64,000 bases of DNA from Actinomadura litoris. Lineage in GTDB: Bacteria; Actinomycetota; Actinomycetes; Streptosporangiales; Streptosporangiaceae. The DNA is taken from positions 248,001-312,000 of the forward strand of contig NZ_WOFH01000010.1 in NCBI RefSeq assembly GCF_009733595.1, given 5' to 3'. Shown in pieces: positions 31,273 through 39,136 of the stretch. Every line of letters starts with the position of its first letter. Position 1 is the stretch's first letter. The notes under the pieces are model-generated. The model saw only the letters and a list, made by a program, of their open reading frames with translations. It did no database searches and was not told the DNA's origin. The translations under genes were made by a program, and so were the position numbers.

Positions 31273-32376
31273 ATGGACGCTGCCACCCTTGCCGACCTGC
31301 GCAAACCGAGGGCCTATCCCGCCGTCTCGGTGCTGATGCCGACCCACCGCGCCGCCCCGGCCAACCGCCAGGACCCGATCCGCCTCCGCAACCTCCTCGC
31401 CGAGGTGCGCCGCCGCCTCGACGCCGACGTCCGCGTCACGCCCGACGCCGCCGACCACGTCCTGCGCGGGCTGGAGCGGGCGGCCGGCGACCTCGACCCG
31501 CGCCACCCCGCCGACGGGCTGGTGCTGTTCGCCGCGCCCGGCGGCGAGCACCACGCGTTCACGGTCGGCCAGCCGGTGGACGAGCGGGTCGTCGTCGACG
31601 CCGGGTTCGCCACCCGCGACCTCGTCGCCGACCACACCCGCACCCTCCGCTACTGGCTGCTGTCCCTGTCCGACCAGGCGTCCCGGCTCTGGGACGGCGA
31701 CGGCGGCGAGGGCGCCGACCTCACCGAGCACGTCCGCGACGGTTTCCCCGTCGGGCCGGACCGGCTGGACGAGGAGGGCTCGGGCCGCCAGTCCCCGCGC
31801 GGCGCGCAGAACGGCGACGAGCGCCACCGCCGGATGATGCGCGACGTCGTGGCCGCGCTCGACCGGGTCCTCGCCCGGGACCGCCGCCCGCTGGTCGTCG
31901 CGGGCGTGACGCGCCACCAGGCGTTCTTCGACGAGGTCGCGGGCCCGCACATCCGGGTGGCCGGACGCGTCGACGGCAGCCACGAGGGCGCGGCGCCGAG
32001 CGCGCTGGTCGAGGCGGCCCGCCCGGCGCTGGCCGCCTACGAGGACCGCCGCGAGGTCGCCGTGCTCACCGAGCTGGAGGGCGCCCGCGGCGCCCAGCGC
32101 TACGCGGGCGGGCTGTGCGAGGTCGCGCGGCTGGTCGAGGAGGGGCGCGGCGAGCACCTGGTCGTCGAGCGCGGCTACTACGCGCCCGCCGTGCGGACCG
32201 AGAACGACCTCGTCCCGGTCGAGGGCATGCCGGGCGTGCTGCGCGGCGCGGACGTGGTGGACGACGCCGTCGACGACGTCATCGAGACCGCGCTGGAGTA
32301 CGGCGGCCAGGTGACGTTCGTCTCCGACGGCTTCCTGGTCGACCACGACCGCATCGCGCTCGTCACCCGCTACTGA
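31273..32376 (+). CDS. baeRF-type (bacterial archaeo-eukaryotic release-factor-like) protein
   Basis: The 367-residue protein begins MDAATLADLRKPRAYPAVSV followed by LMPTHR and NRQDPIRLRNLLAEV. This is the signature N-terminus of baeRF3-like proteins, which are related to the catalytic domain of eRF1/aRF1 and to Dom34/Pelota-like folds. The middle (RPLVVAGVTRHQAFFDEVAG) and C-terminal strand pattern (GGQVTFVSDGFLVDHDRIALVTRY) fit. Related proteins are proposed to act on ribosomes, possibly with hibernation factors, but function is unproven. A GGQ triplet is present at EYGGQVTF, although its placement near the C-terminus argues against a functional release-factor GGQ loop. ATG 31273 matches the family start; GTG 31246 is an alternative. 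Confidence 0.75.
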   Translation: MDAATLADLRKPRAYPAVSVLMPTHRAAPANRQDPIRLRNLLAEVRRRLDADVRVTPDAADHVLRGLERAAGDLDPRHPADGLVLFAAPGGEHHAFTVGQPVDERVVVDAGFATRDLVADHTRTLRYWLLSLSDQASRLWDGDGGEGADLTEHVRDGFPVGPDRLDEEGSGRQSPRGAQNGDERHRRMMRDVVAALDRVLARDRRPLVVAGVTRHQAFFDEVAGPHIRVAGRVDGSHEGAAPSALVEAARPALAAYEDRREVAVLTELEGARGAQRYAGGLCEVARLVEEGRGEHLVVERGYYAPAVRTENDLVPVEGMPGVLRGADVVDDAVDDVIETALEYGGQVTFVSDGFLVDHDRIALVTRY

Positions 32377-32415
32377 CACGACGGGTGACCCGGCGGGTGT
32401 CCCGGCGCCGGAGCG

Positions 32416-34221
32416 TCACCGGCGGGCGGCCGGGCACGCCGGATCCCACCAGGTCACCCATCCGGTGGAGTAGGCGCGCCCCGCGCGGAACCGCCAGGCG
32501 GGCGGGTGCGCGGGCCAGGACGCCTCGGGGGCCGTGCCGTTCGGCAGCGGCAGCACGACGGTGCACACGCCGGGCGCGGGCGGCCGGTTCCGCTGGCCGT
32601 AGGGGCGCTCGACGCGCGTCCAGTCCACCGGGTACTGGAACTTGACCCTGAGGACCCAGTAGACCGACTGGTCCACGACGACGCCGCCCGCCTGCGGCCC
32701 GGCCAGCGGCGAGGCGGGGCGGACGCGGTCCTGCTTCGGGCCCATCGCGAACGTCATCGCGGCGAGGTTGATCCCGACCAGGCCGCCCGCCAGCAGCAGG
32801 GCCGCGACCCGGGGGACGCGCGCCCGCGTCAGCAGCAGCGCGCAGCACAGCAGCCCCGCGCCCGCGAGCGTGACCTCCGGCATGTGCAGCGCGGTGCGGT
32901 CCCCGGTCAGGAACATGGGCTCGGGGAAGTCGAACGCGATGAAGCCGAAGGTCTCCAGCCTGTCGCCCGCGTAGGCGGTGACCCACGCGGCCGATCCGGA
33001 GAGCAGGAGCGCCCCCGCCGCCGTGAGCTGGGCGGCGCGCCGCGTCCTCGACCGCAGCAGCGCCACCGCTCCGACCAGCGCGTACACCAGCACGATGCAC
33101 GACAGGTAGCGCCCGTAGGCGTAGTTGCCGATGCGGTGCTCGTCGGGCAGCGCGGCGGAGGAGGAGTAGGCGACGCCGGCGGTGGCGACCAGCAGCACGG
33201 CGGCCATCACGCGGTCCGCGGCCGGGGCCCGGCGGCGCAGCGGCGTCGCGAGGACGGCGGCGAGCCCGATCCCGGCCAGCCCCCAGGTCGCGACGATCAT
33301 GTACCAGACCTGCCCGGCCGAGCCCGACAGCGCCCACTCCTGCCCGGACACCGACGTGAGCCGGGACGTCATGATGCCCAGGTGGTCCTTGGCGCCGTCC
33401 GGGTACATCTCCGCCTTGACGCGCGCGTTCAGCGCCGCCCCCGCCGCGTACCCGGCGGCGGCGACGGCGAGCCCGGCGGCCGTGCCGCGCGCCCGGCGGG
33501 TGATCGCCGCCGTGCGGTCGGCTCCGACGGCGGCCGCCACGCGCCGCCACCGCACGAGGACCACCGCGAGGAGGAGCAGGCCCAGGACCGCGCCGTGGAC
33601 GGCCAGCAGCATCGTCCCGCGCATGTGGACCGACGCCAGGTAGGACGCGGCGGCGCTCGCGAGGACGGCCGAGCCGGTCCGCCCGTCCCGCACGAAGCGG
33701 TCCAGCGCCAGCAGCCACGCGAGGACCAGCGTCGGCAGCACCGCGTCGGTCAGCGTGAACGCGCCGAAGAACGTGGTCTCCGGGAGCAGCGCCGCCGCCC
33801 ACGCCAGCGGCAGCGCCGGGCGCCGCGCGAGCCCGAGCCGGCGCAGCGCCAGGTACCCGAGCGGGAACAGCGCCGCGCCGATCAGCGCGTTGGTCGCCAT
33901 GGCGAGCGTGTAGACCGTCATCAGGTCGTCGCTCAGCCAGTTCGCCGGGACGAGCAGCAGCGGGTACCCGCCCTGGTAGAAGGTGTGGCCCGAGTAGTCG
34001 GCCCCGTGCCCGCCGGCCAGCCACCGGGCCACGAGCAGGTAGCCCGTCTCGTCGGGGTCGGCGACCGGGCCCGTCCGGGCGCGGGCGAACCAGAGCCGGA
34101 CGCACACCTGGGCGACGACCCCCGCGACCAGCAGCCACGGTAGGGCAGCCAGCCTGCGCGGCGCCGGCCGCGGGGGCGATGGTGGGACGACCCGCCGCGG
34201 CGGGACCTTGGCGAGCGTCAT
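32416..34221 (-). CDS. GT-C-like polytopic membrane glycosyltransferase
   Basis: The 601-residue protein has about 11-12 membrane helices. After TM1 comes an external loop with PVADPDETGYLLVARWLAGG, the acidic pattern expected at the active site of GT-C (ArnT/PMT-like) enzymes that use polyprenyl-phosphate sugars. The last ~110 residues after the final helix form a soluble external domain with two Cys (GVCTVVL and DPACPA). It probably adds sugar to a cell-wall polymer, lipid or protein; donor and acceptor are unknown. ATG 34221 is chosen (GGGGAC upstream); an in-frame GTG lies at 34230. It is divergent from the response regulator at 34305. Confidence 0.75.
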   Translation of the reverse strand: MTLAKVPPRRVVPPSPPRPAPRRLAALPWLLVAGVVAQVCVRLWFARARTGPVADPDETGYLLVARWLAGGHGADYSGHTFYQGGYPLLLVPANWLSDDLMTVYTLAMATNALIGAALFPLGYLALRRLGLARRPALPLAWAAALLPETTFFGAFTLTDAVLPTLVLAWLLALDRFVRDGRTGSAVLASAAASYLASVHMRGTMLLAVHGAVLGLLLLAVVLVRWRRVAAAVGADRTAAITRRARGTAAGLAVAAAGYAAGAALNARVKAEMYPDGAKDHLGIMTSRLTSVSGQEWALSGSAGQVWYMIVATWGLAGIGLAAVLATPLRRRAPAADRVMAAVLLVATAGVAYSSSAALPDEHRIGNYAYGRYLSCIVLVYALVGAVALLRSRTRRAAQLTAAGALLLSGSAAWVTAYAGDRLETFGFIAFDFPEPMFLTGDRTALHMPEVTLAGAGLLCCALLLTRARVPRVAALLLAGGLVGINLAAMTFAMGPKQDRVRPASPLAGPQAGGVVVDQSVYWVLRVKFQYPVDWTRVERPYGQRNRPPAPGVCTVVLPLPNGTAPEASWPAHPPAWRFRAGRAYSTGWVTWWDPACPAARR

Positions 34222-34304
34222 GGACACCACGGTCCCCGCCGGCTGTCATGATCTTGTCCGGGAATTGTCTGGATCTTGTGACATGGCCGGAGGTGGTGGC
34301 GCCG

Positions 34305-35015
34305 ATGTCCAATAATGTCCGGATGGCCAGCATTCTCTTCGTCGAGGACGATCCCTCCGCCCGGGTCGCGCTGGAGCTGGCGCTCTCCCGGCTCGGGCAC
34401 AGCGTGACGTCCCGGGCGACCGGCGAGGACGGGCTGGAGGCGCTGCGCGCCCGTCCGCCCGAGATCGCGATCCTGGACGTGATGCTGCCCGGCATCGACG
34501 GGATCGAGGTCTGCCGCCGCATCCGCCGCGACGACCTCGGCGGCGGTGGCGGGGGGCTCCCGGTCATCCTGCTGACCGCGCGCGGCGACGACCTGGACGT
34601 GGTGCTCGGGCTGGAGGCGGGCGCCGACGACTACGTGGTCAAGCCCGTCGAGCCGCGCGTCCTGGACGCCCGCATCCGCGCCGTCCTGCGCCGGGCGGAC
34701 CAGACCTCGCTCGACCGCTCCAGCCACGGCGACCTCGTCATCGACCGGGCCTCGCTGAAGGTGACCAAGGCGGGCGCCGACATCAGGCTCACCCCGACCG
34801 AGCTGCGGCTGCTGCTGGAGCTGTCCCGGCGGCCGGGCCAGGCGCTGACCCGCCAGCACCTGCTGTCGGCGGTGTGGGAGCACGAGTACCCCGGCGACTC
34901 GCGGCTGGTCGACGCCTGCGTGCAGCGCGTCCGCGCCAAGATCGAGGACGAGCCGGCCGAGCCCCGGCTGATCGAGACCGTCCGGGGGTTCGGCTACCGG
35001 TTCGCGGCCACATGA
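34305..35015 (+). CDS. OmpR/PhoB-family response regulator
   Basis: The 236-residue protein has a receiver domain (ILFVEDDPSARVALEL; phosphoacceptor Asp in EIAILDVMLPGIDGIEVC; switch Thr/Lys in ILLTARGDDLDVVLGLEAGADDYVVKP). A winged-helix effector domain follows (LTPTELRLLLELSRRPGQALTRQHLLSAVWEHEY; VDACVQRVRAKIEDEP; IETVRGFGYRF). ATG 34305 has GGAGG 11 nt upstream; 34323 or a GTG at 34296 are alternatives. Its stop overlaps the kinase start (ATGA at 35012-35015), making a coupled operon with the kinase and a lipoprotein. Confidence 0.93.
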   Translation: MSNNVRMASILFVEDDPSARVALELALSRLGHSVTSRATGEDGLEALRARPPEIAILDVMLPGIDGIEVCRRIRRDDLGGGGGGLPVILLTARGDDLDVVLGLEAGADDYVVKPVEPRVLDARIRAVLRRADQTSLDRSSHGDLVIDRASLKVTKAGADIRLTPTELRLLLELSRRPGQALTRQHLLSAVWEHEYPGDSRLVDACVQRVRAKIEDEPAEPRLIETVRGFGYRFAAT

Positions 35016-36547
35016 TCGCCGGGCTGCGGCGCCGGGCGCGGCGGCGCGGTGAGCGGGTCCGCACCCGCTGGTTCACCGGGCTGCGGGTGCGGCTCGCGGC
35101 GGCCTTCACCGCGGTCGCGCTGCTGGCCTCGATGTTCGCCTCCGGCGTCGCCTACGTGCTGCTGCGCCGCGCGACGCTCCAGCGCGCCCAGGACGCGGTG
35201 CTCACCGACGTCCGGCAGACGCTGACCCGGCAGGTGCCGCCTGAGCTGCCGCCCGACGTCAGCGGGTTCCTCGGCGCCCAGCTCGTGGACGCCCTCTCCG
35301 CGCCTCCCGGGCGCAAGGCGGTGGCCGTGCCGACCCGCAACGAGGGCGACCTGGCCATCCCCGCCTCCGGCCTGCTGGACGTGCCGGTCAGCGCGGAGTT
35401 CGCGCGGCGGGCCCAGCAGCAGCTGGCATTTCAGCGCGTCGTGCGGAACGGCACCCCCTACCTGCTGGTCGGCACGCACGTCACCGGCTTCCGCAGGGGC
35501 GAGGGGGGAGGCGAGCGGACGACGCCGCCGACCGTCTACGTCACCGCCAGCCTGCGCCAGGAGGTGCGGGACCTCGCGTCGCTGACCCGCGTCCTGATGA
35601 TCGAGAACGCGCTGGCGCTGGTGCTCGCGCTCGCGCTCGCGGTGCTGGCCACCCGCGGCGTGCTGCAACCGGTGCGGCGGCTCGGCGCGGCGGCCCGCGC
35701 GCTCGGCGAGGGCGAGCTGGAGACGCGGGTGGCGGTGCGGGGCCGCGACGAGCTGGCCGATCTCGCCCGCACCTTCAACCGCACCGCCGAGGCGCTGGAG
35801 CGGACGGTGACCGAGCTGCGCGCGATGGAGCGGGCGTCCCGCCGGTTCGTCGCCGACGTCTCCCACGAGCTGCGCACCCCGCTGACCTCGATGGTCGCGG
35901 CGACCGACGTGCTCGCCGCCGACGCCGGCGGCGAGGGCGAGGACAGCGCGGCCGGGCTCGTCGCCCGCGAGACCCGCCGCCTCGGCACGCTCGTCGAGCA
36001 CCTGATCGAGATCAGCAGGTTCGACGCGGGGGCCGCCGCGCTCGTCCTGGACGAGGTGAACGTGGCCGACGCCGTCGCGGCGACCCTGCACGCGCGCGGC
36101 TGGACCGGCGAGCTGACGGTGACCGGCCCCGCCGACCTGGTCGCCCGCCTCGACCCCCGCCGGTTCGACGTCATCGTCGCCAACCTCGTCGGCAACGCGC
36201 TCCGGCACGGCCGCCCGCCGGTGACGCTGCGCTTCGGCCGCGCCGGGCGGGCGGGCGTCCGCGGGCTCTCGCTGGTCGTCGAGGACCACGGCCCCGGCCT
36301 GCCCGGCGACCTCGTCGCCGTGGTCTTCGACCGCTTCGTCAAGGCCGAGGCCGCCCGGACGCGCAGCGAGGGCAGCGGCCTCGGCCTGTCGATCGCGAAG
36401 GAGAACGCCATGCTGCACGGGGGCGTGCTGGAGGCCGCGAACAAGGGGGCTCCGGCGGGCGCGGGAGACGGTGCCCCCGAAGAGGACCGGCCTGTCGCGG
36501 AGGGGGCGGTGTTCACGCTGTGGATCCCGGACCGGGAGGACGGATGA
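35012..36547 (+). CDS. Sensor histidine kinase partner of the OmpR-type regulator
   Basis: The 511-residue protein has two membrane helices (residues about 27-50 and 190-215) flanking an extracytoplasmic domain of about 140 residues. Next come a HAMP domain (RGVLQPVRRLGAAARALGEG), HisKA with the phosphoacceptor in FVADVSHELRTPLTSM (His near residue 290), and the HATPase (VANLVGNALRHG, VEDHGPGLPGDL, EGSGLGLSIAKENAMLHGG). The C-terminal part before the stop has a Gly/Ala/Glu-rich insertion (KGAPAGAGDGAPEEDRP). It overlaps the regulator stop and the lipoprotein start by ATGA junctions. Confidence 0.93.
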   Translation: MIAGLRRRARRRGERVRTRWFTGLRVRLAAAFTAVALLASMFASGVAYVLLRRATLQRAQDAVLTDVRQTLTRQVPPELPPDVSGFLGAQLVDALSAPPGRKAVAVPTRNEGDLAIPASGLLDVPVSAEFARRAQQQLAFQRVVRNGTPYLLVGTHVTGFRRGEGGGERTTPPTVYVTASLRQEVRDLASLTRVLMIENALALVLALALAVLATRGVLQPVRRLGAAARALGEGELETRVAVRGRDELADLARTFNRTAEALERTVTELRAMERASRRFVADVSHELRTPLTSMVAATDVLAADAGGEGEDSAAGLVARETRRLGTLVEHLIEISRFDAGAAALVLDEVNVADAVAATLHARGWTGELTVTGPADLVARLDPRRFDVIVANLVGNALRHGRPPVTLRFGRAGRAGVRGLSLVVEDHGPGLPGDLVAVVFDRFVKAEAARTRSEGSGLGLSIAKENAMLHGGVLEAANKGAPAGAGDGAPEEDRPVAEGAVFTLWIPDREDG

Positions 36548-37065
36548 GGCGCCACGGTGCCGCCGTGCTCGCGGCCGCGCTCGCCGCCGTGCTGCTCGGC
36601 GGCGTCCTCGCGTCGGGGTGCGGGGTGCGGCCGACCGGCGTCCTCAGCGCGGGCGACCGCCCGGTCGCGGCCGGCAGCCAGGCCGCCGCGATCACCGTCT
36701 ACCTGGTGCGCGGCGACCGGCTGGTGCCGGTCGTCCGCCCGGGGCTGCCGGGGCAGCCCTACCTGTCCATCGGCCAGCTGTCGGTGCCGCCCACCGCCTC
36801 GGACCTCGCCCTCGGGCTGCACACCGAGGTCGCCCACACCCTCGTGGCCCGGGTGGTGGGCGACCCCTCGGTGCTGATCGTCGACCAGGTGCCCACGGAC
36901 GAGCGCCGCCGCTGGCGCTGGTCCCGCCTGGCGCTCGCCCAGATCGCCTGCACCGCCCAGGCCATCAGCGGCGTCGAGCGCGTCCAGCTCTGGAACGGGC
37001 CCGCACCCGACCAGCACGGATGGGGGAGGATCAGCTGCGCGCAGTTCCAGGACCTGCTGGACTGA
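36544..37065 (+). CDS. Lipoprotein with GerMN-like domain
   Basis: The 173-residue precursor has a lipoprotein signal (VLAAALAAVLLGGVLASGC, lipobox Cys near residue 27). The mature part resembles a GerMN domain: AITVYLVRGDRLVPVVRPG, then SDLALGLHTEVAH, LVARVVGDPSVLIVDQ and LALAQIACTAQAISGVERVQLWNGP. GerMN occurs in spore-germination protein GerM and in LpqB. LpqB follows MtrA-MtrB in actinobacteria and modulates the kinase. The regulator/kinase/lipoprotein order matches mtrA-mtrB-lpqB, but this lipoprotein is far shorter than LpqB and lacks its beta-propeller. ATG 36544 overlaps the kinase stop (ATGA), so it is probably an accessory sensor of the same system. Confidence 0.82.
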   Translation: MRRHGAAVLAAALAAVLLGGVLASGCGVRPTGVLSAGDRPVAAGSQAAAITVYLVRGDRLVPVVRPGLPGQPYLSIGQLSVPPTASDLALGLHTEVAHTLVARVVGDPSVLIVDQVPTDERRRWRWSRLALAQIACTAQAISGVERVQLWNGPAPDQHGWGRISCAQFQDLLD

Positions 37066-37092
37066 GCGCCTCCGGCACCGGCCCGCGCCGGG

Positions 37093-37809
37093 TCAGCCCT
37101 TGGTCAGCCACTCGGTGGTCACGTCGCCGAGCACCGACCGCACCGCGAGGATCGCGATGCCGAGCGTGAGCGCGGGCGCGACCACGAAGCGCTCCACCTT
37201 GCCGTCCGTGCGCGGGACGATCGGGATGTCGATCCGCCATCGCAGCGGCCAGAACACCGGGCAGCCGCGCGGGGTCAGGCAGTCCCCGGCGACGTGCGCG
37301 AGGCAGCCCAGCGTGACCGCGAAGCCGACGAAGCTCATGTCGAGGTCGTGCATGAGCCAGACGGCGAACGCGGCGAGCGCGCAGTCGGCCAGCGCGGACT
37401 GCGGCTCCTTGCCCTCGAAGTCGAACCCGACGCCCCGCAGCCCCAGTCCGACGATCATGAACAGGCAGGCCCACCACGCGTAGACGTAGTGGGTGGCGAG
37501 CGCGTCCATCGCCCAGCCGACGCCGACCGCGAACAGGATCGAGTGGGTGGCCTGCCGGTGCCCGCCGGAGATCTTCCCGATCCCCTTGCACATCCCGTGG
37601 GTGATGGGGCCGAACGTGTTGGCGATGCGCCCGTTGTGGTGGTCGATGTCGGGCAGGATCGCCGCGCCCGCGCACACCACCGCGCCCGCCGCGACCTGCT
37701 CGGCCGTCAGGGCGACGGCGTGGTCGCCGATCAGCCGCTCCTGCGCGATCAGGGGCACGGCCGCCAGCCACGCGAGCGCGCCGCTCAGCGCGTGCGTCTT
37801 CCCCATCAT
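37093..37809 (-). CDS. YdjM/DUF457-type metal-dependent membrane hydrolase
   Basis: The 238-residue membrane protein begins MMGKTHALSGALAWLAAVPL and contains AAILPDIDHHNGRIAN and GGHRQATHSILFAVGVGWA. These His/Asp motifs (KTH, DIDH, HRQATHS) are typical of the YdjM/DUF457 inner-membrane metal-dependent hydrolase family, often compared with phospholipase C-like folds. Later GCLAHVAGDCLTPRGCPVFWPL carries another His/Asp pair. Substrate is unknown, possibly phospholipid. The start ATG 37809 follows a weak GCGGGGG. It converges on the lipoprotein gene. Confidence 0.85.
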   Translation of the reverse strand: MMGKTHALSGALAWLAAVPLIAQERLIGDHAVALTAEQVAAGAVVCAGAAILPDIDHHNGRIANTFGPITHGMCKGIGKISGGHRQATHSILFAVGVGWAMDALATHYVYAWWACLFMIVGLGLRGVGFDFEGKEPQSALADCALAAFAVWLMHDLDMSFVGFAVTLGCLAHVAGDCLTPRGCPVFWPLRWRIDIPIVPRTDGKVERFVVAPALTLGIAILAVRSVLGDVTTEWLTKG

Positions 37810-37987
37810 GCCCGGATCCCCCGCCTTCCCACCGGTCCCACCCGTCCGGGGGGTCGGGGTCGCCCCCGCGAGAAACCCGCCCGCACGGCCGGACTCTAGC
37901 CCGCTATTGATCGTTTTCGGTGGCGACGCGCCGGAACCGGCCACCACGTCCGTTTGATGCCGGGCGGCGGCCGGGGGTTCCGTGCCG

Positions 37988-38389
37988 TCAGCGGGCGGCG
38001 GGGTGGGCGGGCGCGTGCCGCGCGTCCGCCGGGGCCTCGCCTAGGAGGGCCCGTTCGCGGGCGGCGATGACGGCCCCGACGTTCTCCTGCGCCCACTCGG
38101 CGACCGCCTCGATCGGGCGCCGCAGCGAGTGGCCGAGCGGGGTGAGGGCGTACTCCACGCGCGGCGGGACCTCGGCGAAGACCTGCCGGGTGAGCAGGCC
38201 GTCGCGCTCCATCGCGCGCAGCGTCTGGGTGAGCACCTTGGGGGTGACGCCGCCGATCGTGTCGCGCAGCCGGGAGAAGCGGCGCGGGCCGTCCGACAGG
38301 GTCAGGACGACGAGCACCGACCATTTGTCGCCGATGCGGTCGAGGATCAGCCGGGTGGGGCAGTTCGGGTCAAAAGGGTCGCCTCTCAT
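37988..38389 (-). CDS. HxlR-family transcriptional regulator
   Basis: The 133-residue protein begins MRGDPFDPNCPTRLILDRIG followed by DKWSVLVVLTL, with the conserved HxlR Cys and winged helix (RFSRLRDTIGGVTPKVLTQTLRAMERDGLLTR, then VEYALTPLGHSL). HxlR proteins often sense electrophiles or oxidants through the N-terminal Cys and control a divergent oxidoreductase. Here the divergent gene at 38496 is an NAD(P)-binding oxidoreductase, and a perfect 17-bp palindrome lies between. ATG 38389 is preceded by GGAAA. Confidence 0.92.
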   Translation of the reverse strand: MRGDPFDPNCPTRLILDRIGDKWSVLVVLTLSDGPRRFSRLRDTIGGVTPKVLTQTLRAMERDGLLTRQVFAEVPPRVEYALTPLGHSLRRPIEAVAEWAQENVGAVIAARERALLGEAPADARHAPAHPAAR

Positions 38390-38445
38390 GGTTTCCAAAG
38401 GGTACCAACGGAACCCCGGGGTAAGCGCGGAACTTTGAAGTAAGC

Positions 38446-38462
38446 GGTATCCGATGGATACC
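38446..38462. promoter_or_regulatory. HxlR operator candidate
   Basis: GGTATCCGATGGATACC is a perfect inverted repeat (7-bp arms, 3-nt spacer) in the divergent region, 34 bp upstream of the oxidoreductase ATG. It fits binding by the adjacent HxlR dimer. Confidence 0.65.
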
Positions 38463-38495
38463 TTCGGCCGGGTAAGGCTGTCGAGGGAGGTCTCA

Positions 38496-39119
38496 ATGAG
38501 GATTCTGCTGATCGGCGCGACCGGGATGGTCGGCTCGCGGGTGGCCGCGGAAGCGCGCGGCCGGGGCCACGAGGTCACCGGCGTGACCCGGAGCGGGGCG
38601 GAGGGCACCGCGAAGGCCGAGGCGGGCGACGCCGCCGCCGTGGCCGCGCTCGCAAAGGGCCACGACGCCGTCGTGCTCGCGATCGCGCCGCCCCGCGACG
38701 GCTCGGAGGCGGAGGGGCCGCTGCTCGCGGCCGGGCGCGGCGTCCTCGCCGGGCTGCGCGCCGCCGGCGTGCGCCGCCTGGTCGTCGTGGGCGGCGCGGG
38801 CAGCCTGGAGGCGGCGCCGGGCGTCCGGCTCGTGGACACCCCCGGGTTCCCCGACGCCTACAAGGCCGAGGCGCTCGCGCACGGCGCGCTGCTCGACGTG
38901 ATCAGGGCCGAGGCCGGCGACCTCGACTGGACCTACATCTCGCCCGCCGCGCTGATCGAGCCCGGCGAGCGCACCGGCACGTTCCGCCTGGGCGGCGACC
39001 AACTGCTCTCCGACGCCGACGGCAACAGCGCCATCAGCGCCGAGGACTACGCGATCGCCCTGGTGGACGAGCTGGAGAAGAGCGAGGCCGTGGGCCGCCG
39101 CATCACCGTGGCGTACTGA
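38496..39119 (+). CDS. NAD(P)-binding (NmrA/SDR-like) oxidoreductase
   Basis: The 207-residue protein has an N-terminal Rossmann motif (MRILLIGATGMVGSRVAAEA, GxxGxxG). It then has LAIAPPRDGSEAEGPLLAAG and RLVVVGGAGSLEAAPG, the pattern of atypical short-chain dehydrogenases (NAD(P)H-binding, YwnB/HSCARG-like). ISPAALIEPGERTGTFR is usual in this subfamily. Reaction unknown; quinone or flavin reduction is common. ATG 38496 is preceded by GGGAGG. Probably controlled by the divergent HxlR protein. Confidence 0.9.
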   Translation: MRILLIGATGMVGSRVAAEARGRGHEVTGVTRSGAEGTAKAEAGDAAAVAALAKGHDAVVLAIAPPRDGSEAEGPLLAAGRGVLAGLRAAGVRRLVVVGGAGSLEAAPGVRLVDTPGFPDAYKAEALAHGALLDVIRAEAGDLDWTYISPAALIEPGERTGTFRLGGDQLLSDADGNSAISAEDYAIALVDELEKSEAVGRRITVAY

Positions 39120-39136
39120 GCCACCGGGGCCGCCGG

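Noticed and set aside
32377..32415. Tandem CGGGTG-type repeats between the baeRF and GT-C genes
   Set aside because: Two short imperfect units in a 39-bp convergent gap; chance is likely at this GC content.
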